From the NCBI GenBank assembly GCA_014905825.1, contig JACGCN010000011.1, forward strand, positions 1,708,676 through 1,772,675: a stretch of DNA of 64,000 nt, read 5' to 3'. Below, piece by piece: positions 1 through 11,137 of the stretch. Source of the stretch: Lyophyllum atratum. Taxonomy: Eukaryota > Basidiomycota > Agaricomycetes > Agaricales > Lyophyllaceae. The notes beneath the pieces were generated by a model, which searched no databases, was not told the origin of the DNA, and saw nothing but the letters and a program-made list of their open reading frames with translations. A program made the position numbers and the translations under genes. The number at the start of each line of letters is the position of its first letter. Position 1 is the first letter of the stretch.

Positions 1-3000
1 CGCGCTCTCTGTGAGGACAGGCAATTCAATAGCATCTGTCACCTGCAGCCGCGCCTGCAAGTTCCGTTCCAGACTGTTGTACCAGGTCTCGTCGTAAAGG
101 TTCCCTGGCAGACGTGCTGCGATTTCTCCCACCTCGCGTGTGCTGCGATCCTGCAGGCGATGGCGGACACGGGGGGCAGCACCAGGACGACGGTTTCCTA
201 ACGCGTTGGTTCCGATCCGTTTGCCGTCAACGAAACGGAGGAGACGAGTGACTTGTGGGTTGCGCCAGTACTGAACCTTGACATTACACCGTACGGGGCC
301 GTCGCTTTCGTCAGAACTTTGTCCGTCGTGATGCAGCCTATTGACCATGTTGTGTAGATTTTTCCAGGCTGGGGAATTTCTGCGGTCTCCGTCTTGACAG
401 ATGTTGATTCGGCTGTCATAAAGCTGTAACGGAAGGTCAGTAAGCCTTTGATGAGGACGAGGGGTCTAGTGTCACCTCCGTTTGGCGTCTCCTACGGCGC
501 GCAAATTGCAAGGTGGCACTACGGTTCGACTTGAAGCGCTCCCAAGCTTGGTCTTCATCTTCGCCCGGGTTCTGGATGTACTTATGGAGGACTTTGCTGA
601 TGGCCTTGATGCGAGCTATGAATTGGGTGGAAACAGTTTCATGTTCAAGATCGGGGTGCTTATGCACTATGTTATTTGCAAACTGCCTTGCAAGCTCGCC
701 ATTCCATGGGTGTTCCGGTATCTCGAAGAAGATCTGAATAGGCTGGAGGATTGGGGCTTCCGTCTTCCCTTCTACATAGGCCTCAACGCGGTCCGGATCC
801 GCGAGGATTCCGGGGACTCGATCAATGATGTCATTGTCTGTCCTTATCCCGAGTAGCTGGCGCACTGCCTCTAGAACAATTCTCATCATGTGGTTCTTTT
901 CTGGAGAGCGCGGCCTCGGCTTCTGTTGCTTTTTCCAGGGGAAAGTTGAGCCTCGCGAAGGCGAGTTGTCCATGACCTGTGCATCACCCCGAGAGTCGTT
1001 GAACTCCTGCCGGAATTGTCTGAACTCTGCAATGAAGTCCGCAAAGCCGGCGGCAGAAGGCGGGAATTCTGCATCGGCGCCGGACGAGTACGGACGGCGT
1101 AGATATCCATGTCCCGACGGGCCAGGGATGTAGCTGTCCTCTCTGGGCAACTCACTTTGGCGGCGGCTTCCAGGTCTGGAGGGGGCAGGTATAAAGTCAT
1201 CCTCTCCGGGCAACTGAGTTCCTGAGAGGATGTAATTGGGTGTCGGTGGAACAGGGGGTCGGGAAGAAGCTTCACCAGTGGCCGCATCAGCGTACGGACG
1301 GCGTAGATATCCATGTTCCGAGGGGCCAGGGACGTAGCTGTCCTCTCTGGGCAACTCACTTTGGCGGCGGCTTCCAGGTCTGGAGGGGGCAGGTATAAAG
1401 TCGTCCTCTCCAGGCAACTGAGTTTGTGAGAGGATGTAATCGGGTGTCGGTGGAACAGGGGGTCGGGAAGAAGCTTCACCAGTGGCCGCATCAGCATATG
1501 GACGGCGTAGATATCCATGTCCCGAGGGGCCAGGGATGTAGCTGTCCTCTCTGGGCAACTCACTTTGGCGGCGGCTTCCAGGTCTGGAGGGGGCAGGTAT
1601 AAAGTCATCCTCTCCAGGCAACTGAGTTCCTGAGAGGATGTAATCGGGTGTCGGTGGAACAGGGGGTCGGGAAGAAGCTTCACCAGTGGCCGCATCAGCA
1701 GTACCGCCTGAGCGGCTGGATTCCGGAATGGTGGTTAGTCGCGGATCAGGTGCAGGGTGATTGACACCTAATCTGGACGTGCTCGGTGGGGGAGTGAGCA
1801 GCGAACTCCAATAGTTTGGCTGAGAGGAGCTGCCAGGGCCAGGGGTGACGGAGCGGCGTCCCGGAGGTCTGAACATCCTGTTTTTGAAGGGAGTTGCCAG
1901 CTCTGCCGAGTGCTTAAACATATAAAGCTGTTTCTTATGAGCTACGTTGTAAGAATGCGCAATGAGAGTGATGCTTACTTGTCGTTGTACAGCACGGCTT
2001 GCTGGTTGCATGACGGGAGCCTCGCTAGAGACTTCTCGTTGCTTGCCGCGAGAACGGGAAGACGGAGGTTGCCCATCTTGATCAGTGTCCATTTCGTCAT
2101 CACCATCATCGCCGGGGGCGATCCCAGTGTCCGACTCGCCGATCCGAGTGCGTAGGTTGTCCAACTCGTTGTTCAAGTTGGCAATTTGCGCCTCCAAAGC
2201 CTAATTATCCACTCAGCACAAAGCTCGTGGAGCACAATTAGCTCTTACCTCAGTCTTGCGTTGTTCGCGCAGCACTGCCTGGTCACGCGCCTCGGTGGCG
2301 TCCTGCAGGGTGGTACTTAACACAAGTGCTTCACCTGAGAGAAGGGAAGACCTACCTTCAGTAACTGCTCCCTACGATTGAACTCCTTCTCGACAATTGC
2401 TTGGAAATCCTCCTTCTCCTTATCGAACTTCTTCTGAGCATCCTTCTCTGCGTCGGCTACCTGTGAACGTGCATTCCCCAAAACGGTTTCAAGACCCTCC
2501 TTCTCCTTCTCCGATGCGGTTTTCGCGTCCTGGAGCTGGCTCTTGAGCTCATTTATAGCTATGGTATGTTGTGTCTGTGTCGAAGCAAATGTTGTCTTAG
2601 CTTGCTCAAGGTCATGCTGAACCTTGTTCAACGACCTGTTAGCATCGTCACGTGCCTTGGTAGCGTCCTGCATTGAGGTACTTAACACAAGTGCTTCAAC
2701 TGAGAGAAGGGGAGACCTACCTTCAGTGATTGCTCACTAATATTGAGCTTCGCCTGAGTTTCCTTCTCCTTCTTCGATGCGTCGGCTACCTGTGAGCGCG
2801 CTTTCCCCAAAGCGGTGTGAAGACCCTCCTCCTTCTCCAATGCGGTTTTCGCCTCCTGGAGCTGGCTCTTGAGCTCATTAATATCTTTCTGCGTTGAAGC
2901 AAGCATTGCCTCAGCAGCTTGCTCAAGGTCACGCCGAACCTTGTCCCAAGAACTCTTAGCCTCATCCCGTTGCTTCTCTATGTCCGCGACTCTGGATTTG

Positions 3001-5109
3001 AGACCGTCGGACTTCGCATTAGCTTGCGCGAGGTTGTCCTCAAGCTCCGTGACCCTCTGACGCCCTTCATCGTGCTGCTGACGTAACTCAGTGAGCTCCT
3101 CGTTTTTTTCCTGTAGTTCGACTTCGAGCTCTTCAATGGACGTTGTAGACTTTTCCTGGTGATCTGTCACCTCCGCGACATGGGTTCGTAACGTGGTGTA
3201 GGCTGCCTGAGCTTCTCCAAGGTCTGTCTGAAGTTTATCCCGCTTGTTTTCAACTGCGCGGATATCTTGCTTTAACAGGACGGCCGAATTGAGAGCATCA
3301 TCGCGCTGCTTCTCCGTGTTGGTGACTCTAGTTTCAAGGTCGTTGGACTCCGCAGTAGCTTTTGCCAAATCATTTTGAAGTCGTGTAACAGAAGAAAGGG
3401 CCTGATCCCGCTCCAGCTCTACTCCGGTAAGTTTGCCGTCGATGTCGCGGAGCTGGCGGTTGAGGGTTTTGATAGAGGTGGTAGCGGTGAGCTTGGTAGC
3501 GGTGAGCTCAGTGGCATTTGTTTGAGCATCTAGAAGCTGGGTCTGGACCTCGATGGCATTTGTTTGAGCGTCTCGAAGCTGGGTCTGGACGGTTTGAAGA
3601 TCCCGCAGAAGCAGATCTCGCTGGGTCTGTATCTTTCGCCCCTCTGTTAAGGCGGTATCCAGTTTCGTTCGTGCCTCGTTCAAAGAAGCCTCCAGATCAG
3701 CTTTGGTAAGTGCAGCGAGCGCTGCCTGGTGATCGCACGTGGCCTCCGTGACCTGAACAGTGACTGAGAGCGCGCCAACAGCTCGGGCAGCCCTTTGGAC
3801 AGCACTTTGAGCAGCCGCGCGAAAGAAGGTGCGTTGGCGCTGGAAGCTGCCAGTGAAGTTCCCAAGCTGATCAGCATAGCGATCACATGCTTCATCATAC
3901 GTCTTCTGAAGGTCCTCCAATGCCTTGGTCTTTTCAGTCAGTTCAGTGCGAACTCGTTTGACCTCCTCCCGTAATTCAGTCTGCTCCGCATTAGAGGTCT
4001 TGCATAGGTCGTCGTAGGTCGTATATAGATCAGCAATAACGTCGGCGTGCTCCGTCTGCGATGCGACATGATGTTCTGGGAGGGGAATTGCCTTGGGGAG
4101 GGTCAATCCAAATGTCAATCAGACGGCTAGGACACATACCTGTGTGGTAGCTGCAAGCTGGGCACTCATAGTGTTCCACTCCTTTAATTCAGCCTCCCGT
4201 GCTTCCGTTGCCCTCTGCAGGCCCTCTCTTGCTGCTTTGGACTCCATAATAGCTTCATCGTGCCGCGACTGCATATCGGTAAGAATTTCTTGGTGTTTCT
4301 TCTGTAGATCCGTCATGCGAGCATCAATCGCGCTCGTGGCCTATCAAAAGGGATCAGCAAAGGTACCAGTCAAGTGAGTGACATATGTACCTGTCTAGCA
4401 ATCACAAGCTCCTCTTCAAGTTCATCACATTTCTTCGTAGCGGTCCCAAGCTGAGTCACGGTGAGCAGGTATTTTACGAACGCAGATAATGAGGGACTTA
4501 CATTTTTCCATAGCTTCTTCACATCGGGAGTTTCTACATACACTCTTTTCCTTTCCGATCCCTGAAGAACAGACATGTCAGGTGTAGCTTTGGGTAAGGC
4601 AGGCAATGACAGGTCATACAGAGGTCGACTTGGATGCATCGTCTTGGGGCAAGGGCCGTTTGGCCTAAGTACTCGACTTAAGCTTACAGACGAACACGTA
4701 GCATGAACCGACATACCAAAACTGCAGTTGTGGGCCTTGCTGGTGGCCCTGGGGCGAGAGATTTGGCACAACGTGAAGACGGTTCGTTTCTGGTCACTGA
4801 GTCCGTCGCCACGGCTGCACCAGTGCGTGAAGCTCCCGAAATCGCATTCCAATTGGGTTTGGGGCGGTTAGAGCCGTGAGGTGCTGGTGGCGAAACTCTG
4901 TTCCAATTGATCCTGGTGCGTCCCGAGGTGGACGCCGAGGGAACGCCAGACCGTTGGAAAGACATCGACGCAGATGGCGTCGGACGCGCAGGGTGAGGCT
5001 CCTTGACGAGACGTTCCTTGTTCCTATTCAGGTCGACTCCTTTCTTCCGAACGGGGACCGTTGCTGCAGAGGGTGCTGGAGCAGTAGTACTCGACGGATC
5101 TTCGATCAT
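1..5109 (-). CDS. Large coiled-coil protein, partial (3' end off the left edge)
   Basis: Function unknown. Exons read on the minus strand: 4717-5109, 4502-4561, 4391-4450, 4140-4340, 2721-4091, 2356-2667, 2249-2302, 476-2200 (with a probable 51-nt intron at 1928-1978) and 423 to beyond base 1. All junctions are phase 0 with GT-AG sites, giving at least 1,516 residues. The N-terminal 130 residues are basic and Pro/Ser/Arg rich. Residues of about 170-830 are almost pure heptad-type coiled coil rich in Glu, Gln, Leu and Ala. A disordered stretch with three near-identical 68-residue repeats follows. The C-terminal part starts with an Arg-rich run (RRRRRQTE) and continues into a segment with RNPQVTRLLRF, a combination I remember from many agaricomycete proteins of unknown function. 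Exons 5 and 6 end in the same way (ending LK before a GTAGGT donor), which points to internal exon duplication. ATG 5109 is the first in-frame start. Confidence 0.75.
1091..1702 (-). repeat. Three 204-bp tandem repeats inside the coiled-coil gene
   Basis: The landmark GACGGCGTAGATATCC recurs at about 1093, 1297 and 1501, a spacing of 204 bp, so each unit adds 68 codons in frame. The encoded unit runs from ADAATGEASSRPP to GYLRRPY and is Pro/Ser/Arg rich. Units differ at only a few bases, so the expansion is recent or is kept uniform by gene conversion. Repeat number may vary between strains. Confidence 0.9.
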
Positions 5110-5598
5110 GGATTCAGCGTAACCGGGAAAAGTACCCGGGAAGACTCTACGTATGGGCTCAGGGTTGTTCGGGGCTTCACGCTAGGGCAATGGGACCAAG
5201 CCATCAGCCAGAACGCAAAAAGGGAACGGAGAAACACATACATCGAGAGCGCCGTCCATTGCAACATCCACGGTGCCTGAGTCCTTCGGTATGTTGGAAT
5301 TCCTCTGTTTGAACCGTAAATAACGTCATTGAGGGGAGGAAGAGAATACAAACATCGGAGGTGCCTATCATTTCAACGTCATCTCGCCCTTCGCTTCGAG
5401 ATTCGTTATGCATGCTTTGAATTGGAGAGTGGTAGCAAAAGGAGGGAGGGAGAAGACGGCTGGTCGTACTTGACGACGTAAAAGGATTGTGAAAGAGTTT
5501 GTATGTTGAAACATATCAACTCCGCTTCTTTGTGCGAGTGGCGATGTCAGCGACAAAAGGCACGGACATCCAAGTCACTGTCAAAGGGAAGTATTCGC

Positions 5599-5605
5599 TA
5601 TAAAT
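5599..5605 (+). promoter_or_regulatory. TATA-like box
   Basis: TATAAAT lies about 90 bp upstream of the ATG at 5693 of the small gene that the retrotransposon interrupts. It sits in the divergent interval between that gene and the minus-strand coiled-coil gene starting at 5109. Assignment is by position and consensus only. Confidence 0.4.
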
Positions 5606-5692
5606 CCTTGCAAGGTATTATGACACATACATCGTCCGCCCCTCCAAATCGCGTCGCGCAATCTCCCCACACACAGACAAGCTTGAATCAGC

Positions 5693-6189
5693 ATGGTTTC
5701 CGCACTGGCCCCATTCGTGAGCACGACACGCGTATGTCTGAACCTGGTATTGCACTGGGAAAAGGTTGCTAATATCAAGAACAGGATGACACTAAGCAGA
5801 TCAACGGACGATATTACGGTGCTCACGCGAGACGAGGTGTCAGTAAAGGGATCTATACCCAGATGAATGCCGGGGGTCGGCGTCCCCACGTGGAGATGCT
5901 CATGAGCGGTGGAAAACTCCAACCCTTCATCCACGACGCTGTTGTTGTCGTGAACCGTCGAGGCCGGCAGACGCGGTTCCATCTTTTTGTTAAGAACCAT
6001 CGATATCTACCTCCAAATCAGACGGTCGCTAGATGGGGACTGGGAGTGCAGTGGACCGGCGACATTGTCGTCATGCGGAAGGGGGTCTTCGAAGAATTTG
6101 TGGGGTTCAAAGGTGGAGATGCTGTTGAAGGAGGTTACGCGCAGCGGCAGACTGAGACCGAGACGGATCTGATAAGGACGTCGAGCTGA
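5693..6189 (+). pseudogene. Small unknown protein gene disrupted by the Copia insertion
   Basis: Exon 1 is 5693-5731 and the intron 5732-5784 (GTATGT...CAG, branch-like GCTAAT). Exon 2 runs from 5785 into the left LTR at 6123. The present frame continues through LTR sequence to a TGA ending at 6189, a 147-aa chimera. If the element and one target-site copy are removed, the frame passes from 6122 to 11494 and ends at a TGA at 11522-11524. That gives a 135-aa product ending GGDASAADFAVRR, and 408 nt divides exactly into codons. The insertion therefore replaced the last ten or so residues with 21 LTR-encoded ones. The protein is basic at the N-terminus and contains TGDIVVMRKG. It resembles small proteins I recall as common in agaricomycetes, with no known role. 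Whether the chimera still works cannot be told from sequence. Confidence 0.75.
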
Positions 6190-6473
6190 AATGAATAAAT
6201 ACAAAGTGGACTGGGGTCCGTAGTATTCAGTAGGTAGTTAGCTGGAAAGTACACGAAGTGTACATACCTGGGGTCCGTAGTATTCAGTAGGTAGTTAGCT
6301 GAAGACTACGAGGCCCCGATGAAAAAAGATTAGACTACGCGGTCACGTGTGTAGGTATATCCGAACTCCGGGAGGCGTCTATGGCACTCCCAAGAACACC
6401 AGCAACACGGCGTAGTCTAGGTATATCTGAACTCCGGGAGGCGTCTATGGCACTCCCAAGAACACCAGCAACA
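6123..6473 (-). repeat. 3' LTR of the Copia element
   Basis: 351 bp, TG...CA ends, matching 11138-11488 without a visible difference. It contains two internal direct repeats of its own: GGGGTCCGTAGTATTCAG occurs twice about 60 bp apart, and a motif with CTCCGGGAGGCGTCTATGGC occurs twice about 69 bp apart. Confidence 0.97.
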
Positions 6474-6501
6474 CTCCCACCTGATGAAGTGCCCAACGAC
6501 A

Positions 6502-9500
6502 TCACCGGAGTTCCTCTCTCGAAAATTCCCCAACAACTCCCATCCTCCTCCGCAGCCTGTCCACCGCTTCACGAGGCAAAGCCTTCGTCAGAAGGTCGGC
6601 CGCCATATCTTCGGTGGAAATGAAAGTGGGGTGGATTTTGCCATCGTGAACAGCATCACGCAACCAAAACCAGTGGCGGTCAAGGTGCTTGAGGCGACCC
6701 ATGTGCTCGGGGTGCTTGGAGACTGAGATCGCGGACTGGTTATCCATGTTGAGAACCGAGGCGCTCGACTGTGGCGTGCCAATTTCAGCAAGAAAATTCC
6801 TCAGCCAGCAGAGCTCGCGTCCTGTCTCGCTCGCGGCGATGAATTCAGCCTCAGTGGTGGAGAGCGCCACAATTGTCTGTTGGCGTGCGGACCAGCTCAC
6901 GGCGCCACCGCCAACAGTGACAAGCATGCCTGTAGTGGACCGGCCATTGTCCAAATTGCCGCCGTGGTCAGCGTCAGAGAAGGCGAGGAAGAGGGAAGGG
7001 GAGGTGGTGGCCGCGGCAGCTGAGTATTCAATACGATAGTTGAGTGTACCTCGTATGTAGCGCAGAAGGTGTTTGACCGCCTTCCAATGAGCAATGCCTG
7101 GGCAAGCATTGAAGCGACAGAGCACCCCAACTGGGAAAGCAAGGTCAGGCCGGGTGCACAAAGCAAGATAGAGAAGGGCGCCCGTGGCCTGAATGTAGGG
7201 GTATTGCCGCATCTCTTCCACTTCTTCTGGCGTCTGAGGGGATTGGGCCTTGGTGAGACGGATATTTGGGTCCATGGGCGTGGATACGGCTTTGGAATCA
7301 AGCATGTTGAACCTGGACAGGACCTCAATCGCATAGGCACGCTGGTCGATCCACAACTTGCGGTTGGGACGGTCACGAATGACACGGACTCCAAGAAGAC
7401 CAGTGGTGGGGCCAAGGTGACGCAGTTTGAAGTGCTTACGCAGCTCAGCAATGACGTTGAGGATAGCAGGCCTGGACTTCGATGCAATGGTCATGTCGTC
7501 GACGTGCACTGGGATGATGATGCGGACGTCGTTGCGCATATAAACATACACGCAGGGGTCCGAAGCTATGCGAGCAAAACCAAGGAGAATGAAAACACTG
7601 TGCATCCGTTTATGCCAGAGGTATGCGCTCTGCTTCAGGCCATAAAGGCCTTTGTCCAGGACACAGACAGGCTCACCATCGGTAGGGAGACGGACGGTCC
7701 CAGGAGGGACATCCTGAGGAAAGCCATCTGGGAACTTGAGGTAGAGTTCAGCATCGACAATCCCATGCAGAAAAGCGGACGAAATATCGACGGACTCGAG
7801 GTGCATATCCTCGATCGCAGCCAGAGCAAGAATAGTCCGCACTGCATTCCACCGAGCAGTTGGTGCGAAGGTCTCGTCGAAATCGACACCTGGGCGCTGA
7901 CTGAATCCCTGAGCCACAACGCGAGCCTTGAAACGCTCCACAGCACCATCAGGCAAGCGTTTGACCTTGAACACCCATCGTGAACCGATAGCCTTCTTCC
8001 CAGCAGGGAGGTATACAACACGCCATGTCCCGTTGACCTTGAGCGCGTTCATCTCCTCGCACATGGCCTTGTACCACTCAGCGGCATCCTCGCTCGACAT
8101 TGCCTCCCAATACGAGCGGGGATTCGTGTCGTGTACACCAACCTTATATGCATGCTGTGCAGCGTAGGCGCCCATTTCACCAACTCCAAAATCCAAACCG
8201 GTCTCGACATACGCACGACCTGCCATGAGGAGAGCTTCATCAGAGAGGACATTCAATGCGAAGTCCACCTCTTGCTCCTCATTGGCGTCAATGTCACCAA
8301 CATTGACGTCCCACAGAGGCTGTAGGTCGGGACTGATGGGGGGAGGAGGAGGAGGAATAGGGGGCTCGGGCTCGCGAGGTGTGAGCGGTGATTCCTTCGC
8401 AGCCTGACGACGAACAGCTTCATAATAAGCCATGTTCCGGTTAAAGGCTTTGTGCTGGCGCTGAGGTCGGGGCTCCGGAACCGGGGGCACCGGATCAACT
8501 GCCCCAGCAGGATCTTGTACAGCTCCCACCGCTTCTGGCTCCTCTCCCACCACTCCTGGAGGGTCCTCGTCATCATGAGTTTCGGAAACAACTTTCGTGG
8601 GTGGAGGAGGCAGAGGGAACAAATCGTCGCAGTCGAACGGCTCAAAATCGTCGGAATCAACAAATTCGCTCGGGTTCGGCGGCACAGATGGCGAGGAAAG
8701 GGATAGGCCAGGGAAGCTAGATTCATCGAAGATGACATCGCGCGAGATGATGATCTTCTTGGTGCTGGGAACGTAGACCTTCCACCCAGCATGATTATCA
8801 GGATATCCAATGAAGATCCCATTTAGAGTATGCCCCTCTAGACTCTTGCGCTTGTCACGGCCTATCAGCACGTACGCACGGCAGCCAAAGACACGGAGGT
8901 GACCGATTTTTGGTTTGCGGCGTTTATACACCTCGTAAGGAGTCGTATCCTTTGGCAGCGCAGATGTGGGCGAACGGTTGTGGACGTGGCGGAAACAGTT
9001 GAGGGCATGGTTCCAGAAACTGGGAGGAAGCTTAGCTTCATGGATCATCGAGGTGATAGCCTCGGAAATGGAGCGGTTCATGCGTTCTGCAACGCCGTTC
9101 TGCTGTGGTGTTGCGCGAGTTGTAAACTCAACACGAATGCCTTCCTCCTTGCAGAGCTGAATCAACTTGCTCGCAATGTACTCGCCACCTTCGTCATTGT
9201 GGAAGCACCTAATCTTCCGACCAGTCTGGCGCTCAACGAGCGCCTTGAAGAGCTTGAAAGCTTCAAAAAGGTCACCCTTTTTCAGCATTTCATACGCCTC
9301 CATCCAGCGAGATTTATCATCTGTGAACGTCACCCAGTATTTTCGCCCAGTGCCGTGGCCTGCGACGGGCATGGGACCATGGACATCACTGAAAATGCGA
9401 TCAAGAACCCCATCTGCACGCTCTGCCGTTTGGGGGAACGGTAGGCGGTGCTGCTTGCCATGGATGCATGACTCGCATATCTTTGGCATGCGTGACGAAG

Positions 9501-11013
9501 ACGTGAGCTTCAGGTCGGCGGTGAGCCCCTCGCTGATAAGCTGGTCAACGCGATCATGTCCGAGGTGACACATCCGTCTGTGAAGAAGCTCACGGTCAAC
9601 AGTGACGGCGCGAGCTGCAGAGTGTACTGATGCAGTAGGAGGGGGTGATGGTGACAGTGGTTGAGACGACGTAATGGTCTTTCCGTCGAGATACGCAGTG
9701 AGGGTGGAGTCGACGGTGGCTGTGAATACAAGGGCATTGTTGAGGTTGAAGAAGACCTTGTGACCTCGGAAGGTGGCGACGAAACCACGCAGGACAGTGA
9801 GAGTGAGAACAGAGAATAAATTGTTCGATAGGGCGGGTACGAAAAGGACATCCGAGATTATGACCTCCCTCAGACGTTCCCCATCCTTCCCTCTCCCCTT
9901 TGGCTGAAAACGAACGGAGCCTTTCCCAGCGGAGTAGATGATGTTGTTGTCAGCGAGATGGACCGCGACTCTCCAAGGTTTGAAGTCGCTAGTGAACCAT
10001 TCGCGATGAGGTGTCATATGCGCAGTGGCCCCAGAGTCTGCGTTCCAGTTAACGTCAGTGGGCGACGAGGTAGTGGAAAAGGAGGATCGACAAACGGCGG
10101 CGTCGGCCTTGACAGCTGGCCCATCGCATCCTTCCTCCGCCTTCGTCTCAGCCTTAGCGGCGTTGGCGCCTCTGCGTCCGCCCCGACCCTTCTTCGACTT
10201 CCCACCGCCATCAGTCCTGGAATCCTTGTTCACATGTGTGCGTGCTGACTCGAGCTTTGGGCATTCAAGAACGACATGTTCCCCTCCACAGAGGTAGCAC
10301 TTCAAGGCGCGGGCGGCGGCGGCGGCGATGGCAACGGCGGCGGCCTCCGCTTCTTCTTCCGCTCCCCGACGTTGGACCTCCTCCGTGCGGAATGCTTCCA
10401 AAACGGCGTCCTTAGTGAGGTCGGTGAGGAGGAGGAGGGAAGAGATGAATGCCGTGTATTCGTCACGAGGTAGCGCACGAATCATGGCCATGATAGTGAG
10501 CTCCTCGTCGAGGGTCTCGAGGGTATAGGCTCCTGAACTGGAGAGCGTAATGGTCGGCGTAGTGACGACAGGGCGGAGCGCCTTGACGCGCTGCATGGCG
10601 CCTTCGACTCGGGTAGCGAGCTCGGTGAGGGACTCCTCGTCCTTTTTGCGAATGCTGAAGAGGTCGCTGAGGGAGTTGAAACGGGCGTTGGGGGCAGACT
10701 TGCTGTGGACGAGTTTGAGCTTCGCCCACATTTCGGCAGGGTTCATGCGGATGGCGTCGACATGAATCTTGTTCCCCTCGTCGAGCCATTGGTATATCTC
10801 GCCGGCGGCACGGTCGCTTCGAAGATTAAAGGCCTGGAGCGCGGCAGTTGCGGCGGTGTCTCCTGGTGACGCCATGGGTGCCGTCTCCTCGCCGGTTGCG
10901 ATTCGGGCTGCTCCAATGGACATAAGGCGCCCGAACAGGGATTTCTCCCATTCGGGGTACTTGATCTTCCCAAGCTTCGCGAGCGGTGACCGGGAATAGG
11001 TGTCGTCTGACAT
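6502..11013 (-). CDS. Copia Gag-Pol polyprotein (1,503 aa, intact)
   Basis: One open frame carries the copia order Gag, protease, integrase, reverse transcriptase, RNase H. Residues about 1-230 are the copia Gag. A CCHC knuckle near residue 240 (CYLCGGEHVVLEC) has three residues between the second Cys and the His instead of the usual four. The aspartic protease motif DSGA follows in NADSGATAHMTPH. Integrase has the HHCC zinc module (HLGH...CESCIHGKQ) and the catalytic core with FSDVHG, NDEGGEY and ERMNRS, so the D,D,E residues are present. Reverse transcriptase has GSRWVFKVK and the active site HVDD where YVDD is typical. RNase H has SDADHGG and STTEAEF. There are no stops or frameshifts. ATG 11013 lies 125 nt inside the 5' LTR. 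Gag and Pol would be made as one protein in the cytoplasm and matured by the protease. Confidence 0.96.
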   Translation of the reverse strand: MSDDTYSRSPLAKLGKIKYPEWEKSLFGRLMSIGAARIATGEETAPMASPGDTAATAALQAFNLRSDRAAGEIYQWLDEGNKIHVDAIRMNPAEMWAKLKLVHSKSAPNARFNSLSDLFSIRKKDEESLTELATRVEGAMQRVKALRPVVTTPTITLSSSGAYTLETLDEELTIMAMIRALPRDEYTAFISSLLLLTDLTKDAVLEAFRTEEVQRRGAEEEAEAAAVAIAAAAARALKCYLCGGEHVVLECPKLESARTHVNKDSRTDGGGKSKKGRGGRRGANAAKAETKAEEGCDGPAVKADAAVCRSSFSTTSSPTDVNWNADSGATAHMTPHREWFTSDFKPWRVAVHLADNNIIYSAGKGSVRFQPKGRGKDGERLREVIISDVLFVPALSNNLFSVLTLTVLRGFVATFRGHKVFFNLNNALVFTATVDSTLTAYLDGKTITSSQPLSPSPPPTASVHSAARAVTVDRELLHRRMCHLGHDRVDQLISEGLTADLKLTSSSRMPKICESCIHGKQHRLPFPQTAERADGVLDRIFSDVHGPMPVAGHGTGRKYWVTFTDDKSRWMEAYEMLKKGDLFEAFKLFKALVERQTGRKIRCFHNDEGGEYIASKLIQLCKEEGIRVEFTTRATPQQNGVAERMNRSISEAITSMIHEAKLPPSFWNHALNCFRHVHNRSPTSALPKDTTPYEVYKRRKPKIGHLRVFGCRAYVLIGRDKRKSLEGHTLNGIFIGYPDNHAGWKVYVPSTKKIIISRDVIFDESSFPGLSLSSPSVPPNPSEFVDSDDFEPFDCDDLFPLPPPPTKVVSETHDDEDPPGVVGEEPEAVGAVQDPAGAVDPVPPVPEPRPQRQHKAFNRNMAYYEAVRRQAAKESPLTPREPEPPIPPPPPPISPDLQPLWDVNVGDIDANEEQEVDFALNVLSDEALLMAGRAYVETGLDFGVGEMGAYAAQHAYKVGVHDTNPRSYWEAMSSEDAAEWYKAMCEEMNALKVNGTWRVVYLPAGKKAIGSRWVFKVKRLPDGAVERFKARVVAQGFSQRPGVDFDETFAPTARWNAVRTILALAAIEDMHLESVDISSAFLHGIVDAELYLKFPDGFPQDVPPGTVRLPTDGEPVCVLDKGLYGLKQSAYLWHKRMHSVFILLGFARIASDPCVYVYMRNDVRIIIPVHVDDMTIASKSRPAILNVIAELRKHFKLRHLGPTTGLLGVRVIRDRPNRKLWIDQRAYAIEVLSRFNMLDSKAVSTPMDPNIRLTKAQSPQTPEEVEEMRQYPYIQATGALLYLALCTRPDLAFPVGVLCRFNACPGIAHWKAVKHLLRYIRGTLNYRIEYSAAAATTSPSLFLAFSDADHGGNLDNGRSTTGMLVTVGGGAVSWSARQQTIVALSTTEAEFIAASETGRELCWLRNFLAEIGTPQSSASVLNMDNQSAISVSKHPEHMGRLKHLDRHWFWLRDAVHDGKIHPTFISTEDMAADLLTKALPREAVDRLRRRMGVVGEFSREELR

Positions 11014-11124
11014 GACAGGTGTGGGAATGGAAGCCGAGATGGTAGGTGCAGCGGATTTTCGAGATGATGCTGCGACGTTGAGATAACGGAGCGGTAATAG
11101 ATCTTCGGTATGTGTCTAGGGCGC

Positions 11125-11137
11125 GGGGCCCATAACC
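11125..11137 (-). promoter_or_regulatory. Primer-binding site complementary to the initiator tRNA-Met anticodon arm
   Basis: Directly after the 5' LTR the minus strand reads GGTTATGGGCCCC. This is complementary to GGGCCCATAACC, the anticodon stem-loop of eukaryotic initiator tRNA-Met. Internal or half-tRNA priming of this kind is known from Drosophila copia and Ty5-type elements, whereas most LTR elements use the tRNA 3' end. Confidence 0.85.

Noticed and set aside
886..1695. 269-codon minus-strand frame overlapping the coiled-coil gene
   Set aside because: Alternate frame of the 204-bp repeats, open because the repeat length is a multiple of three.
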